Under the pieces are notes generated by a model. The model was not told where the DNA came from. It did not search any database and worked only from the letters and a program-made list of their open reading frames with translations. Both the position numbers and the translations under genes were made by a program. A stretch of DNA of 64,000 nucleotides from Hyphomicrobiales bacterium (GTDB taxonomy: Bacteria > Pseudomonadota > Alphaproteobacteria > Rhizobiales > Xanthobacteraceae), in contig JAFKKG010000014.1 of NCBI GenBank assembly GCA_017305715.1, positions 215,114-279,113 of the forward strand. Reading direction: 5' to 3'. Shown here in pieces: positions 18,785 to 29,366 of the stretch (the first letter of the stretch is position 1; every line of letters begins with the position of its first letter).

Positions 18785-20077
18785 TCACGACCGCGCGGGC
18801 ACGCGGGTGATCTTGGCGCCGAGCGCATTGAGCCGTTCCTCGATCCGCTCATAGCCGCGTTCGATCTGGTCGGCATTGTTGATGGTGGAGGTGCCCTCGG
18901 CGGCGACAGCGGCCAGCAGCATCGCCATGCCTGCGCGGATATCGGGCGAGGTCATCGGCGCGCCGCGCAGCCGGCTCGGGCCCGCGACGATCGCGCGGTG
19001 CGGATCGCACAGCACGATGCGCGCGCCCATCGAGATCAGCTTGTCGACGAAGAACATCCGCGATTCGAACATCTTCTCGAACATCAGGATCACGCCGTCG
19101 CATTGCGTGGCGGTGACGATCGCGATCGACATCAGGTCGGCGGGGAAGGCCGGCCAGGGTTGATCCTCGAGTTTGGGCACATGGCCGCCGAAATCGTCGT
19201 GGATTTTCATGGTCTGGCCGGACGGCACCACGAGATCGTCGCCCTCGACGCCGCAGACGATGCCGAGCCGCTCAAACCCCATCCGGATCGAGCGCAGATG
19301 CTCGACGCCGGCGCGCGCAATCCGCAGCGGCGAGCGGGTTACCGCGGCGAGCCCGATCAGCGAGCCGACCTCGATATGGTCGGGCTGGATCGCGTAGCTC
19401 GTGCCGCCCAGCGTCGCCGGCCCGTGGATGATGATCGTGTTGGTGCCGATGCCCTCGATCTTCGCGCCGAGCGCCACCAGGAAGTTGGCGAGGTCCTGGA
19501 CATGCGGCTCGGAGGCCGCGTTGCGCAGATGCGTCGTGCCATGGGCGGCGACCGCGGCGACCAGCGCGTTTTCGGTGGCGGTGACGCTGGGCTCGTCGAG
19601 GAAGACGTCGGCGCCCTTGAGCTTGGCGGCGCGGAATTCCAGCCGGTGCGTCGCGGTGACGGTGGCGCCCAATTGCTCGAAGGCGAGGAAATGCGTGTCG
19701 AGGCGGCGGCGGCCGATGACGTCGCCGCCGGGCGGCGGCAACGCCACCTCGCCGCAACGGGCCAGCAGCGGCCCCGCCAGCAGGATCGAGGCCCGGATCC
19801 GCGCGCAGAGTTCCGGATCGAGATCGGCAGCGCGAATTTCCTTGGCGTGGATTTTCAGCGTGTTGCGCGTTTCCCATTCGGCCGACGCGCCGACCGAGCG
19901 GGCCAGTTCGACCAGCGTCTCGGTATCGCGAATCCGGGGAACGTTTTGCAGCGTGACCGGATGCTCGGTCAAAAGCGCCGCGGCGATGATCGGCAGCGCC
20001 GCGTTCTTGTTGCCCGACGGCTCGATCGTGCCCGCGAGCCGGTGGCCGCCTTCAACGATGTATTGAATCGGCGCCAC
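18785..20077 (-). CDS. MurA paralogue (UDP-GlcNAc 1-carboxyvinyltransferase family) with Asp at the catalytic Cys position
   Basis: A 430-residue protein of the EPSP/MurA family. MurA transfers enolpyruvate from PEP to UDP-GlcNAc, the first committed step of peptidoglycan synthesis. Conserved elements are SGNKNAALP (K24), the FPADL stretch and the SPDIRAG arginine. The loop that normally reads GGCAIG reads GGDVIG here, so the catalytic Cys is Asp119. In MurA this exchange is known to give enzymes insensitive to fosfomycin. The sequence also differs from the usual alphaproteobacterial MurA I know, so a second murA elsewhere is likely. The start is GTG at 20077 with GGGGAA upstream, 13 bases after gyrB, so they probably form one transcript. 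Confidence 0.88.
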   Translation of the reverse strand: MAPIQYIVEGGHRLAGTIEPSGNKNAALPIIAAALLTEHPVTLQNVPRIRDTETLVELARSVGASAEWETRNTLKIHAKEIRAADLDPELCARIRASILLAGPLLARCGEVALPPPGGDVIGRRRLDTHFLAFEQLGATVTATHRLEFRAAKLKGADVFLDEPSVTATENALVAAVAAHGTTHLRNAASEPHVQDLANFLVALGAKIEGIGTNTIIIHGPATLGGTSYAIQPDHIEVGSLIGLAAVTRSPLRIARAGVEHLRSIRMGFERLGIVCGVEGDDLVVPSGQTMKIHDDFGGHVPKLEDQPWPAFPADLMSIAIVTATQCDGVILMFEKMFESRMFFVDKLISMGARIVLCDPHRAIVAGPSRLRGAPMTSPDIRAGMAMLLAAVAAEGTSTINNADQIERGYERIEERLNALGAKITRVPARS

Positions 20078-20090
20078 CAGAATTCCCCGC

Positions 20091-22860
<2,770 letters not shown>

Positions 22861-24804
22861 TTGTCCCTGCCTTCGTCGCAATACCGGCCCGATGTCGACG
22901 GCCTCCGTGCCATCGCCGTGACGCTGGTTCTGATCTTTCACGCCTTTCCGCAGGCATTGCCGGGCGGCTTCATCGGCGTCGATGTTTTCTTCGTGATCTC
23001 GGGCTTTCTGATCACCGGCATCATCGCGCGTGAAATCGAGCTCGGGCGTTTCAGCCTGCTCGGCTTCTACAACAGGCGTGTCCGGCGCATCTTCCCGGCG
23101 CTGATCGTCGAGCTTTGTTTCACGCTGCTGTTCGGCTGGCTCTGGATGCTGCCGGCCGCCTTTGCGCAGCTCGGCAGCGATACTTTCGCGAGCGCGGCGT
23201 TCTTTGCCAACATCGCGCTGCTGCTGCAGTCCGGCTATTTCGATGTCGAATCCGCCAGGAAGCCGCTGCTGCATCTGTGGTCGCTCGGCATCGAGGAGCA
23301 GTTTTATCTGGCCTGGCCGCTGCTGCTGATGCTCGCCGCACGGCTGCGGCTGAACCTGTTGGCCGTGGCGCTCGCGCTCGGCATCGGTTCGTTCCTGCTC
23401 AATGTGGCGCTGATCGGCCCCTCACCGGTCGCGACCTTCTATCTGCCGTTCACCCGGGCCTTCGAGTTGCTCACCGGCGCGGTGCTGGCGTGCACCTGGA
23501 GCCGGGTCAATCAGGCCGGCGGGGCCAGCAATATGCGCGCCGCCATCGGCGCGGCGCTGATTGCCATCGCGGCCGGCGTGCTCGACAGCCATCGTGCCTT
23601 TCCGGGCTGGTGGGCCCTGCTGCCGGTCGTCGGCGCGGCGCTGTTGCTGTCCGCACCGGCGGCCTGGGTGAACCGCGTCCTGCTCGCCGCCCGGACGCCG
23701 GTCTGGATCGGGCTGATCTCCTACCCGCTCTATCTCTGGCATTGGCCGCTGCTGGTATTCTTCGCCATCATCAAGTTCGCCCCGCTGACGCCGCTGGAAC
23801 GCGGCCTGATTGTCGGGTTGAGCTTTGTGCTGGCGTGGCTCACCTACCGGTTTGTCGAAACCCCGTTGCGGTTCGGCCGGCAGGGCGCGTTTTCCAGCAA
23901 AGTGGATACCGGTTCGCGGCGAGAAAACGCGCCAAATCAAAAATCTTCCCGCCGGATTGCCGGCCTCTGTGCCGCCATGCTGGTGGTCGCGGTGGCCGGC
24001 GCGGTCATCGTTCAGGGGCGCGGCTTCGATTTCCGGCTGCCGACGGAAATCCGCGCCATGGCCAATGTGCCGACGCAGAATGCGCACTGGCGCTTCCACC
24101 AATGCCTGCTCGATCTCGGCCGCGAGATGTCGTTCGCGGACGACTGCGTCGAACGCGGCCGCCGGCCGCTGCTGATGGTGTGGGGCGACTCCACCGCGGC
24201 CGCGCTGATTCCCGGCCTGCGCAAGGCGCAGGAAACCAGAAATTTCGCCATCGCGCAGTTCACCTCGAGTTCCTGCATTCCGATCCTCAATGCCGACATC
24301 GCGAGCACGCCGAATTGCCGCGCCATCAACGACAAGGTGATCGGGCTGGCCCGCGAGATCAGGCCCGATATCGTGCTGCTGCACGGCGCCTGGGAGACGC
24401 ATCTCGACAAGCTGGCGGCCACCGTCGCGGCGCTGAAAGCGCAGACCGGGGCGCGCGTGGTCGTGCTTGGCGCGGTGCCGTGGTGGAAACGCGGCCTGCC
24501 CAACGAAGTGCTGCGCTACTTCATGCTGCAGCGAAAGCTCATTCCGGAACGCTCGGATCGCGCCGAACGCGACGGCACCGCGGCGGTATTGCGCGAAAAA
24601 CTCGCCCCGACGGGCGCGGAATTCATCTCCGCCTGGGAGGCGCTGTGCAGCCCCGGGGGCTGCCTGACGCGCGTCGGCGACAGCGCCGGGGATATTTCAG
24701 CGAGCGACCAGATCCATCTCACGGAAAAGGGTTCGGCCTATCTGGTCGAATCCGTCATCGACCGCGTGCTCGGGACGCCATCGCCCGCGAGCCCGCCACG
24801 CTAG
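22861..24804 (+). CDS. Acyltransferase 3 family protein with C-terminal SGNH domain (OafA-like)
   Basis: A membrane O-acyltransferase of about 647 residues that acetylates surface polysaccharides. The N-terminal half has about ten membrane helices, starting with YRPDVDGLRAIAV and GVDVFFVISGFLITGI, and HLWSLGIEEQFYLAWPLLL. The C-terminal half (from about 380) is an SGNH hydrolase-like domain with MVWGDSTAAALIPG and a late DQIHLTEKGSAYL. A 44-base-plus repeat element is read in frame between the halves (23887-23946). The start is uncertain: TTG at 22861 is where similarity begins, but an ATG at 22657 is in frame. It faces away from recF and gyrB, interrupting that block. Confidence 0.85.
   Translation: MSLPSSQYRPDVDGLRAIAVTLVLIFHAFPQALPGGFIGVDVFFVISGFLITGIIAREIELGRFSLLGFYNRRVRRIFPALIVELCFTLLFGWLWMLPAAFAQLGSDTFASAAFFANIALLLQSGYFDVESARKPLLHLWSLGIEEQFYLAWPLLLMLAARLRLNLLAVALALGIGSFLLNVALIGPSPVATFYLPFTRAFELLTGAVLACTWSRVNQAGGASNMRAAIGAALIAIAAGVLDSHRAFPGWWALLPVVGAALLLSAPAAWVNRVLLAARTPVWIGLISYPLYLWHWPLLVFFAIIKFAPLTPLERGLIVGLSFVLAWLTYRFVETPLRFGRQGAFSSKVDTGSRRENAPNQKSSRRIAGLCAAMLVVAVAGAVIVQGRGFDFRLPTEIRAMANVPTQNAHWRFHQCLLDLGREMSFADDCVERGRRPLLMVWGDSTAAALIPGLRKAQETRNFAIAQFTSSSCIPILNADIASTPNCRAINDKVIGLAREIRPDIVLLHGAWETHLDKLAATVAALKAQTGARVVVLGAVPWWKRGLPNEVLRYFMLQRKLIPERSDRAERDGTAAVLREKLAPTGAEFISAWEALCSPGGCLTRVGDSAGDISASDQIHLTEKGSAYLVESVIDRVLGTPSPASPPR
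23887..23946. repeat. Dispersed palindromic repeat inside the acyltransferase gene
   Basis: GCGTTTTC at 23887-23894 and GAAAACGC at 23923-23930 frame a segment containing ACCGGTTCGCG, followed by an A-rich tail. The pattern resembles an intergenic repeat that I associate with Bradyrhizobium-type genomes. Here it is open in the coding frame and adds about 20 residues rich in S, R, N and K between the membrane half and the SGNH domain. Confidence 0.6.
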
Positions 24805-24816
24805 AGCATGGGCGCT

Positions 24817-25956
24817 TCACGCGCGGCGGCTGACTTGGCCCGATTCCACGTCGAAAACCTCGCCGGCTGGGCCGATATCGGCGAACGCGGCCGGATCGGC
24901 GCCGGTCATCCAGACCTGTGCGCCGAGTTTTTCCAGCTCGTCGAACAGCGCCTTGCGCCTGTTCGGATCGAGATGCGCCACCACCTCGTCGAGCAGCAAT
25001 AGCGGCACGATGCCGGTCATCTCGGCGACCAGCGTGGCGTGGGCCAGCACGAGGCCGATCAGCAGCGCCTTCTGTTCGCCGGTCGAGGCGTCGCGCGCCG
25101 GCATGTTCTTCGGGGCATAGACCACCTGCAGGTCGGTGGTGTGCGGTCCGTCCAGCGTGCGGCCCGCCGCGGCGTCGCGCGCGCGGTTCGCGCGCAGGAT
25201 CTCGCGGTAGCGGTCCTCGACGGCGGTGGCGGTCTCGCCCACCAGCGCGTTCTCCATCCAGCCATCGAGCATGATCTGCGCCGAGGGAAATGCGGACGCC
25301 GCGCCGCGCGCGCGCAGCATCGCGGCGAGCCTCGTCACGGTCTGGCCGCGGGTGGCGGCGACCGCAACCGCAAGCTCGGCGGTTTCACGCTCGATCGCGT
25401 CGCACCAATGGTCGTCGTAGTTGCGCACTTCGAGGAGGCGGTTGCGCGAGCGCAGCGAGCGCTCCAGCGCCGACACGCGGCTGGAATGTTCGCTGTCGAT
25501 CGCCAGCACCAGCCGGTCGAAGAAGCGGCGCCGCTCGGAGGCCGCCCCGAGAAAAAGCCCGTCCATCGCCGGGGTCAGCCACACCATGCGCAGATGATCG
25601 CCGAAGGCCGTGGCGGAGCCGACCGGCTCGCGGTCGATCCGGCAGCGCCGGCTGGCGCCGCTGTTCTCATTCGCGGGCGCATCGATCCCGGTGCCCAGCG
25701 TCGCCAGCCCCAGTGCGCCCTCGACTTCGGCGGAAACCGCCCAGGAACCGTCGCCCTGATTGTCGGCAACGTCCTCCAGCGTGGCGCGCCGCAGACCGCG
25801 TCCCGGCGACAGAAACGAGATCGCCTCGAGGCAGTTGGTCTTGCCGGCGCCGTTCGGCCCCACCAGCACCACGACGTCGCCGCGCGTCTGCACGCTCCCC
25901 GCCCGGTAATTGCGAAAATGCGTCAGCGTCAGCCGTTGGATGCGCGAGGGGGTCAT
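24817..25956 (-). CDS. recF: DNA replication and repair protein RecF
   Basis: A 379-residue SMC-like ATPase that loads RecA at single-strand gaps with RecO and RecR. The Walker A motif GPNGAGKT is at residues 33-40. The ABC-type signature is STGEQKALLIGLVLAHA, followed by the Walker B LLLDEVVAHLD. The N-terminal RIQRLTLTHFRNYR is typical. It belongs to the dnaA-dnaN-recF-gyrB block, though a DUF559 gene separates it from dnaN. The ATG at 25956 has only a weak ribosome site. Confidence 0.96.
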   Translation of the reverse strand: MTPSRIQRLTLTHFRNYRAGSVQTRGDVVVLVGPNGAGKTNCLEAISFLSPGRGLRRATLEDVADNQGDGSWAVSAEVEGALGLATLGTGIDAPANENSGASRRCRIDREPVGSATAFGDHLRMVWLTPAMDGLFLGAASERRRFFDRLVLAIDSEHSSRVSALERSLRSRNRLLEVRNYDDHWCDAIERETAELAVAVAATRGQTVTRLAAMLRARGAASAFPSAQIMLDGWMENALVGETATAVEDRYREILRANRARDAAAGRTLDGPHTTDLQVVYAPKNMPARDASTGEQKALLIGLVLAHATLVAEMTGIVPLLLLDEVVAHLDPNRRKALFDELEKLGAQVWMTGADPAAFADIGPAGEVFDVESGQVSRRA

Positions 25957-25990
25957 GACAGGTTGCTATGGGTAACCAACCGGGTTTTTC

Positions 25991-26042
25991 TTCCCTTCTC
26001 CCCTTGTGGGAGAAGGTGGCGCGAAGCGCCGGATGAGGGGTT
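25991..26042. repeat. Left inverted repeat of the DUF559 unit
   Basis: TTCCCTTCTCCCCTTGTGGG-type palindrome ending in GATGAGGGGTT. It matches the reverse complement of 26411-26472 closely. It ends two bases before the stop codon of the DUF559 gene. Confidence 0.8.
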
Positions 26043-26043
26043 C

Positions 26044-26502
26044 TTACGGCTCGGCGAGCTTTGCGAGAATATCCTTAAGGACAGCCGATGGTTGTTGCAG
26101 CACATCGTTGTTCCAGTATCGCACGACTCGAAAACCTTCAGCCACTAAGAGGGCGTCCCTTGCCGTGTCGCGCCTGTTGTCCGCATGCTGGCTACCGTCG
26201 ATTTCGACGATGAAGCGCTTTTCGAAGCAAACGAAATCGAGAATCAAGTTCTGAAACGGGACCTGCCGGCGAAACTTGAAGCGTTGGAACCGGCGGTCGC
26301 GAAGCAATCGCCACATCCTTGCTTCAGCATCGGTTGGATCGCGGCGCATCTTATTTGCGAAGTTGCGGATGCGCTTGGCGGCTGGCCGATGGTGTGGTGC
26401 TTGCGGCGCGAACCCCTCACCCGTCGCCGAACTGCGTTCGGCGCCACCCTCTCCCACAAGGGGAGAGGGAAGGTCGCCGTTCGTTTCGCGAGAAACACTC
26501 AC
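26044..26502 (-). CDS. DUF559 endonuclease-domain protein
   Basis: A protein with the DUF559 domain, a PD-(D/E)XK nuclease-like fold related to very-short-patch repair endonucleases. The conserved core begins ANKMRRDPTDAEARMWRLL and contains FRRQVPFQNLILDFVCFEKRFIVEIDGSQHAD, where D (in LDF) and E-x-D (in VEIDG) fit the metal site. The end VVRYWNNDVLQQP is family-typical. The open frame is 152 codons. The first about 40 residues are translated repeat sequence, so the real start may be the ATG at 26349 (101 residues). Inverted repeats lie at both ends. It splits dnaN from recF. Confidence 0.78.
   Translation of the reverse strand: MSVSRETNGDLPSPLVGEGGAERSSATGEGFAPQAPHHRPAAKRIRNFANKMRRDPTDAEARMWRLLRDRRFQRFKFRRQVPFQNLILDFVCFEKRFIVEIDGSQHADNRRDTARDALLVAEGFRVVRYWNNDVLQQPSAVLKDILAKLAEP
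26411..26472. repeat. Right inverted repeat of the DUF559 unit
   Basis: AACCCCTCACCC through CTCTCCCACAAGGGGAGAGGG, the inverted partner of 25991-26042. It overlaps the 5' part of the DUF559 open frame and ends 26 bases before the dnaN stop codon. Confidence 0.8.
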
Positions 26503-27617
26503 ACCCGCATCGGCATCAGCACGTAGAGTGCGCCCTTGTTGTCCTTGTCCTGCACCAGCGTCGGCGAGCCGGGATCGGCGAGGCGCAACACGGCGACTTC
26601 GCCTTCGATCTGGGCGGCGATATCCAGGAGATACCGCGAGTTGAATCCGATATCGAGCGCGTCGGAGGCGTATTCGACCTCGAGTTCCTCGGTGGCGCTG
26701 CCGGAATCCGGGTTGGTCACCGACAGCACCAGCTTGCCGGCCGACAGAGCCAGCTTCACGGCGCGGCCGCGTTCGCTCGAAATGGTCGAGACGCGGTCGA
26801 CCGCGTTCTCGAAATCCTTCTTGTCGACGATCAGTTCCTTGTCGTTGTTCTGCGGAATGACGCGGCCGTAGTCCGGGAAGGTGCCGTCGATCAGCTTCGA
26901 GGTCAGCACCACATTGCCGAGCGTGAAGCGGATCTTGCCCTGCGACAATTCGATCGAGACCTCGGCGTCATTGTCCTCGATCAGCCGCTGCACTTCGCCG
27001 ACGGTCTTGCGCGGCACGATCACGCCGGGCATGCCGACGGCGCCCTTGGGCAGCACGAGATCGATCTGCGCCAGACGGTGGCCGTCGGTCGCGACCCCGC
27101 GCAAGGTCGCGGCCTTGGCGCTGCCGGCCGAGTGCAGATAGATGCCGTTGAGATAATAGCGGGTCTCTTCGGTCGAGATCGCGAACTGCGTGCGGTCGAT
27201 CAGGCGCTTGATGTCGGAAGCGGCGAGCGAGAACGAATGCGTCATGTCGCCGGCGGCGAGATCCGGGAAATCGCTTTCCGGCAGCGTCTGCAGCGTGAAG
27301 CGCGAGCGGCCGGCGCGGATCGCCAGCACCGAACGGTCGCCGTCGGCCTCCAGCACGATCTGCGCGCCGTCGGGCAGCTTGCGGACGATGTCATAAAACA
27401 TATGCGCCGGCACGGTGGTCGAGCCACTGGTCGCGGTTTCCGCCGCGAGCGTCTCGGTCACCTCGAGGTCGAGGTCGGTCGCCTTCAGCGACAGCTTGGC
27501 GTTTTCGGCGCGGATCAGCACGTTGCCGAGGATCGGAATGGTGTTGCGACGCTCGACCACGCGATGGACGTGGCCCAGCGATTTCAGGAGTTGCGCGCGT
27601 TCGACGGTGACCTTCAT
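26499..27617 (-). CDS. dnaN: DNA polymerase III beta subunit (sliding clamp)
   Basis: A 372-residue beta clamp, the usual length, with three repeated domains. It begins MKVTVERAQLLKSLGHVHRVVERRNTIPILGNVLI and ends ALYVLMPMRV, both standard for DnaN. It forms a ring dimer that tethers the replicase to DNA. The ATG at 27617 is chosen from homology; the frame is open further upstream but crosses a dispersed repeat. It lies between dnaA and the DUF559 gene on the minus strand. Its stop and the first DUF559 codons overlap by 4 bases. Confidence 0.97.
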   Translation of the reverse strand: MKVTVERAQLLKSLGHVHRVVERRNTIPILGNVLIRAENAKLSLKATDLDLEVTETLAAETATSGSTTVPAHMFYDIVRKLPDGAQIVLEADGDRSVLAIRAGRSRFTLQTLPESDFPDLAAGDMTHSFSLAASDIKRLIDRTQFAISTEETRYYLNGIYLHSAGSAKAATLRGVATDGHRLAQIDLVLPKGAVGMPGVIVPRKTVGEVQRLIEDNDAEVSIELSQGKIRFTLGNVVLTSKLIDGTFPDYGRVIPQNNDKELIVDKKDFENAVDRVSTISSERGRAVKLALSAGKLVLSVTNPDSGSATEELEVEYASDALDIGFNSRYLLDIAAQIEGEVAVLRLADPGSPTLVQDKDNKGALYVLMPMRV

Positions 27618-27649
27618 TGCAATACCCGCCTGATCCCTGGGATCGTGGA

Positions 27650-27694
27650 GCATGGTCTTTTCCGAAAACCGGTTCCCGTTTTTCGGCACCATGC
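27650..27694. repeat. Dispersed GCATGGTC...ACCGGT...ACCATGC palindrome
   Basis: The core TCCGAAAACCGGTTCCCG is flanked by GCATGGTC and the inverted CACCATGC. A second copy of the same family lies at 58711-58754 in the opposite orientation. This repeat type is common in Rhizobiales genomes. Confidence 0.75.
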
Positions 27695-27897
27695 CCTGAG
27701 ATGGAAAAGCCGGGCGGCCCCGAAGGCGCGCCGCGGCAATTGAAACCCGAAAAGCCGGACCAGGATGGCCTTGGTCAACCCCTCGGGGGGACCGCAAGGT
27801 GACGCGGATAGGGCGGAAGTGCAAGGGCAAGGGCAGGGGGCGTGACGCCGTTCCCCACGTTTTACGGAGCGGGAAATGTTTTACCGGGAGGAAAACT

Positions 27898-27928
27898 TTC
27901 TCCCTGCCCCCTCAGGAGGCAGGGAGAA
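27898..27928 (-). terminator. Candidate terminator after dnaA
   Basis: TTCTCCCTGCC (27898-27908) pairs with GGCAGGGAGAA (27918-27928), an 11-base stem 8 bases beyond the dnaA stop. Read leftward it is followed by AAAGTTTTCC, a weak T-run. Confidence 0.5.
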
Positions 27929-27935
27929 GAAGAAT

Positions 27936-29366
27936 TCATTCCTGCAACTGGCGTTTCAGCGACTCGACTTCCTCCGACAGCGCGGTATCCCGGGATACCA
28001 GTGCCTCGATCTTGCGCACGGCGTGCAGCACGGTGGTGTGGTCGCGCCCACCGAACCGGCGGCCGATCTCGGGTAGCGACCGCAGCGTCAGCGTTTTGGC
28101 CAGGTACATCGCGACCTGGCGCGGACGAACCACGTTGGCGGTACGCCGGGAAGACAGCAGATCCGAGCGGCTGACATTGTATTGCCGGGCGACCACCCGC
28201 TGGATGTCCTCGATCTTGATCCGCTTCGGCTCCTGCGGCCGGACCAGATCGCGGACTTCGCGCTCGGCCATTTCCAGCGTCACCGGCTGGGCATTGAGCT
28301 TGGAGTGCGCGAGCAGGCGGTTGATGGCGCCTTCCAGATCCCGGCCATTGTGGGTGATGGTGCGGGCGAGATAATCTAGCACCGGTTCGGGCACGTCGAA
28401 GCTCGCATGATGGGCGCGGGCTGCGGCCACGCGCGATTTGAGGATGCCGAGCCGCAATTCCTCGCCGAGCGACCCCATCTCCACGACGAGTCCGCCGGCC
28501 AGCCGCGAGCGCACGCGATCATCGAGGCTTTCGAGATCGGACGGCGGCCGGTCGGCCGCGATCACGACCTGGCGGCCGGCATCGATCAGCGCGTTGAGCG
28601 TATGGCAGAACTCGGCCTGGGTCGATTTGCCCTGCAGGAACTGCAGATCGTCGATCACGAGGACGTCGATGCCGCGCAGCGCTTCCTTGAACGCCAGCGC
28701 CGTCTGCGTCTTCAGCGCCGCGACGAAGCCGTACATGAACTTCTCGGCGGTGAGATAGAGCACCTTGCGCTCGTTGCCGGAATTGCCGGCCCACGTGACG
28801 GCCTGCAACAGGTGGGTTTTGCCGAGGCCGACGCCGGCGTGAATATAGAGAGGGTTGAACATCACCGGATCGCCGCGGCGACCTTCGGCGACCTGACGTG
28901 CCGCGGCATGCGCCAGCGTGTTGGAGCGGCCGATCACGAAGCTTGCAAAGGTCAGGCGCGGATCGAGCGGCGAACCGCCGAGCGCATCATGGCTGGCGGA
29001 CACCGGCGCGGTCGCGGTGGCGCGGAGCTCCGGCGCGGGGCGGCCATTGGCATGCTCGACGCGGCGCGGGTCGGCCGGGGCGGGTGCTTCCTTCGCGGGG
29101 GCCGCACAGCGCATCGCGGTGCGCACGGTGAGGTCGATGCGATGCACTTCCGGCATCTCGGCCTGCCAGCAGGTGAGCACGCGGTCGGCATAATGCGCCT
29201 GGATCCAGCTCTTGAGGAAGCGGGTCGGAACCGACAGATGGACGCTTTCGTCCTGCACGCCTTCCAGATCCATGCGCGCAAACCAGCTCGTGTAGACGTC
29301 CTCGCCGACTGTCGTCCGCAACCGACCCTTCACGCGCGACCAGCGATCCTGTTCCGTATTCGTCAT
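27936..29366 (-). CDS. dnaA: Chromosomal replication initiator protein DnaA
   Basis: A 476-residue DnaA, the AAA+ ATPase that melts the origin. Domain I starts [16 protein letters not shown] and spans about 1-90. A variable linker (90-140) is Pro/Ala-rich. The AAA+ domain has Walker A GVGLGKTH at 178-185 and Walker B VLVIDD at 235-240. The C-terminal DNA-binding domain has the signature [16 protein letters not shown]. The ATG at 29366 is chosen because similarity begins there and an AGG lies just upstream; the longer frame to 29477 lacks conserved residues. It heads the replication block. Confidence 0.97.
   Translation of the reverse strand: MTNTEQDRWSRVKGRLRTTVGEDVYTSWFARMDLEGVQDESVHLSVPTRFLKSWIQAHYADRVLTCWQAEMPEVHRIDLTVRTAMRCAAPAKEAPAPADPRRVEHANGRPAPELRATATAPVSASHDALGGSPLDPRLTFASFVIGRSNTLAHAAARQVAEGRRGDPVMFNPLYIHAGVGLGKTHLLQAVTWAGNSGNERKVLYLTAEKFMYGFVAALKTQTALAFKEALRGIDVLVIDDLQFLQGKSTQAEFCHTLNALIDAGRQVVIAADRPPSDLESLDDRVRSRLAGGLVVEMGSLGEELRLGILKSRVAAARAHHASFDVPEPVLDYLARTITHNGRDLEGAINRLLAHSKLNAQPVTLEMAEREVRDLVRPQEPKRIKIEDIQRVVARQYNVSRSDLLSSRRTANVVRPRQVAMYLAKTLTLRSLPEIGRRFGGRDHTTVLHAVRKIEALVSRDTALSEEVESLKRQLQE

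Larger units (their letters stand above)
27618..27935. other. Interval between dnaA and dnaN with two repeats
   Basis: These 318 bases hold a dispersed palindromic repeat (27650-27694) and a hairpin just after dnaA (27898-27928). The remainder is GC-rich with no gene that I can support. The hairpin after dnaA and the size of the gap suggest that dnaN may have its own promoter here. Confidence 0.5.

Noticed and set aside
25991-26472. CRISPR or toxin-antitoxin interpretation of the DUF559 unit
   Set aside because: There are only two repeats in inverted orientation, with no spacers and no second small gene, so neither system is supported.
26350-26502. N-terminal 51 residues of the DUF559 open frame as a real protein part
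   Set aside because: Most of this part is translated palindromic repeat. I list the longer frame for safety but think the protein begins near 26349.
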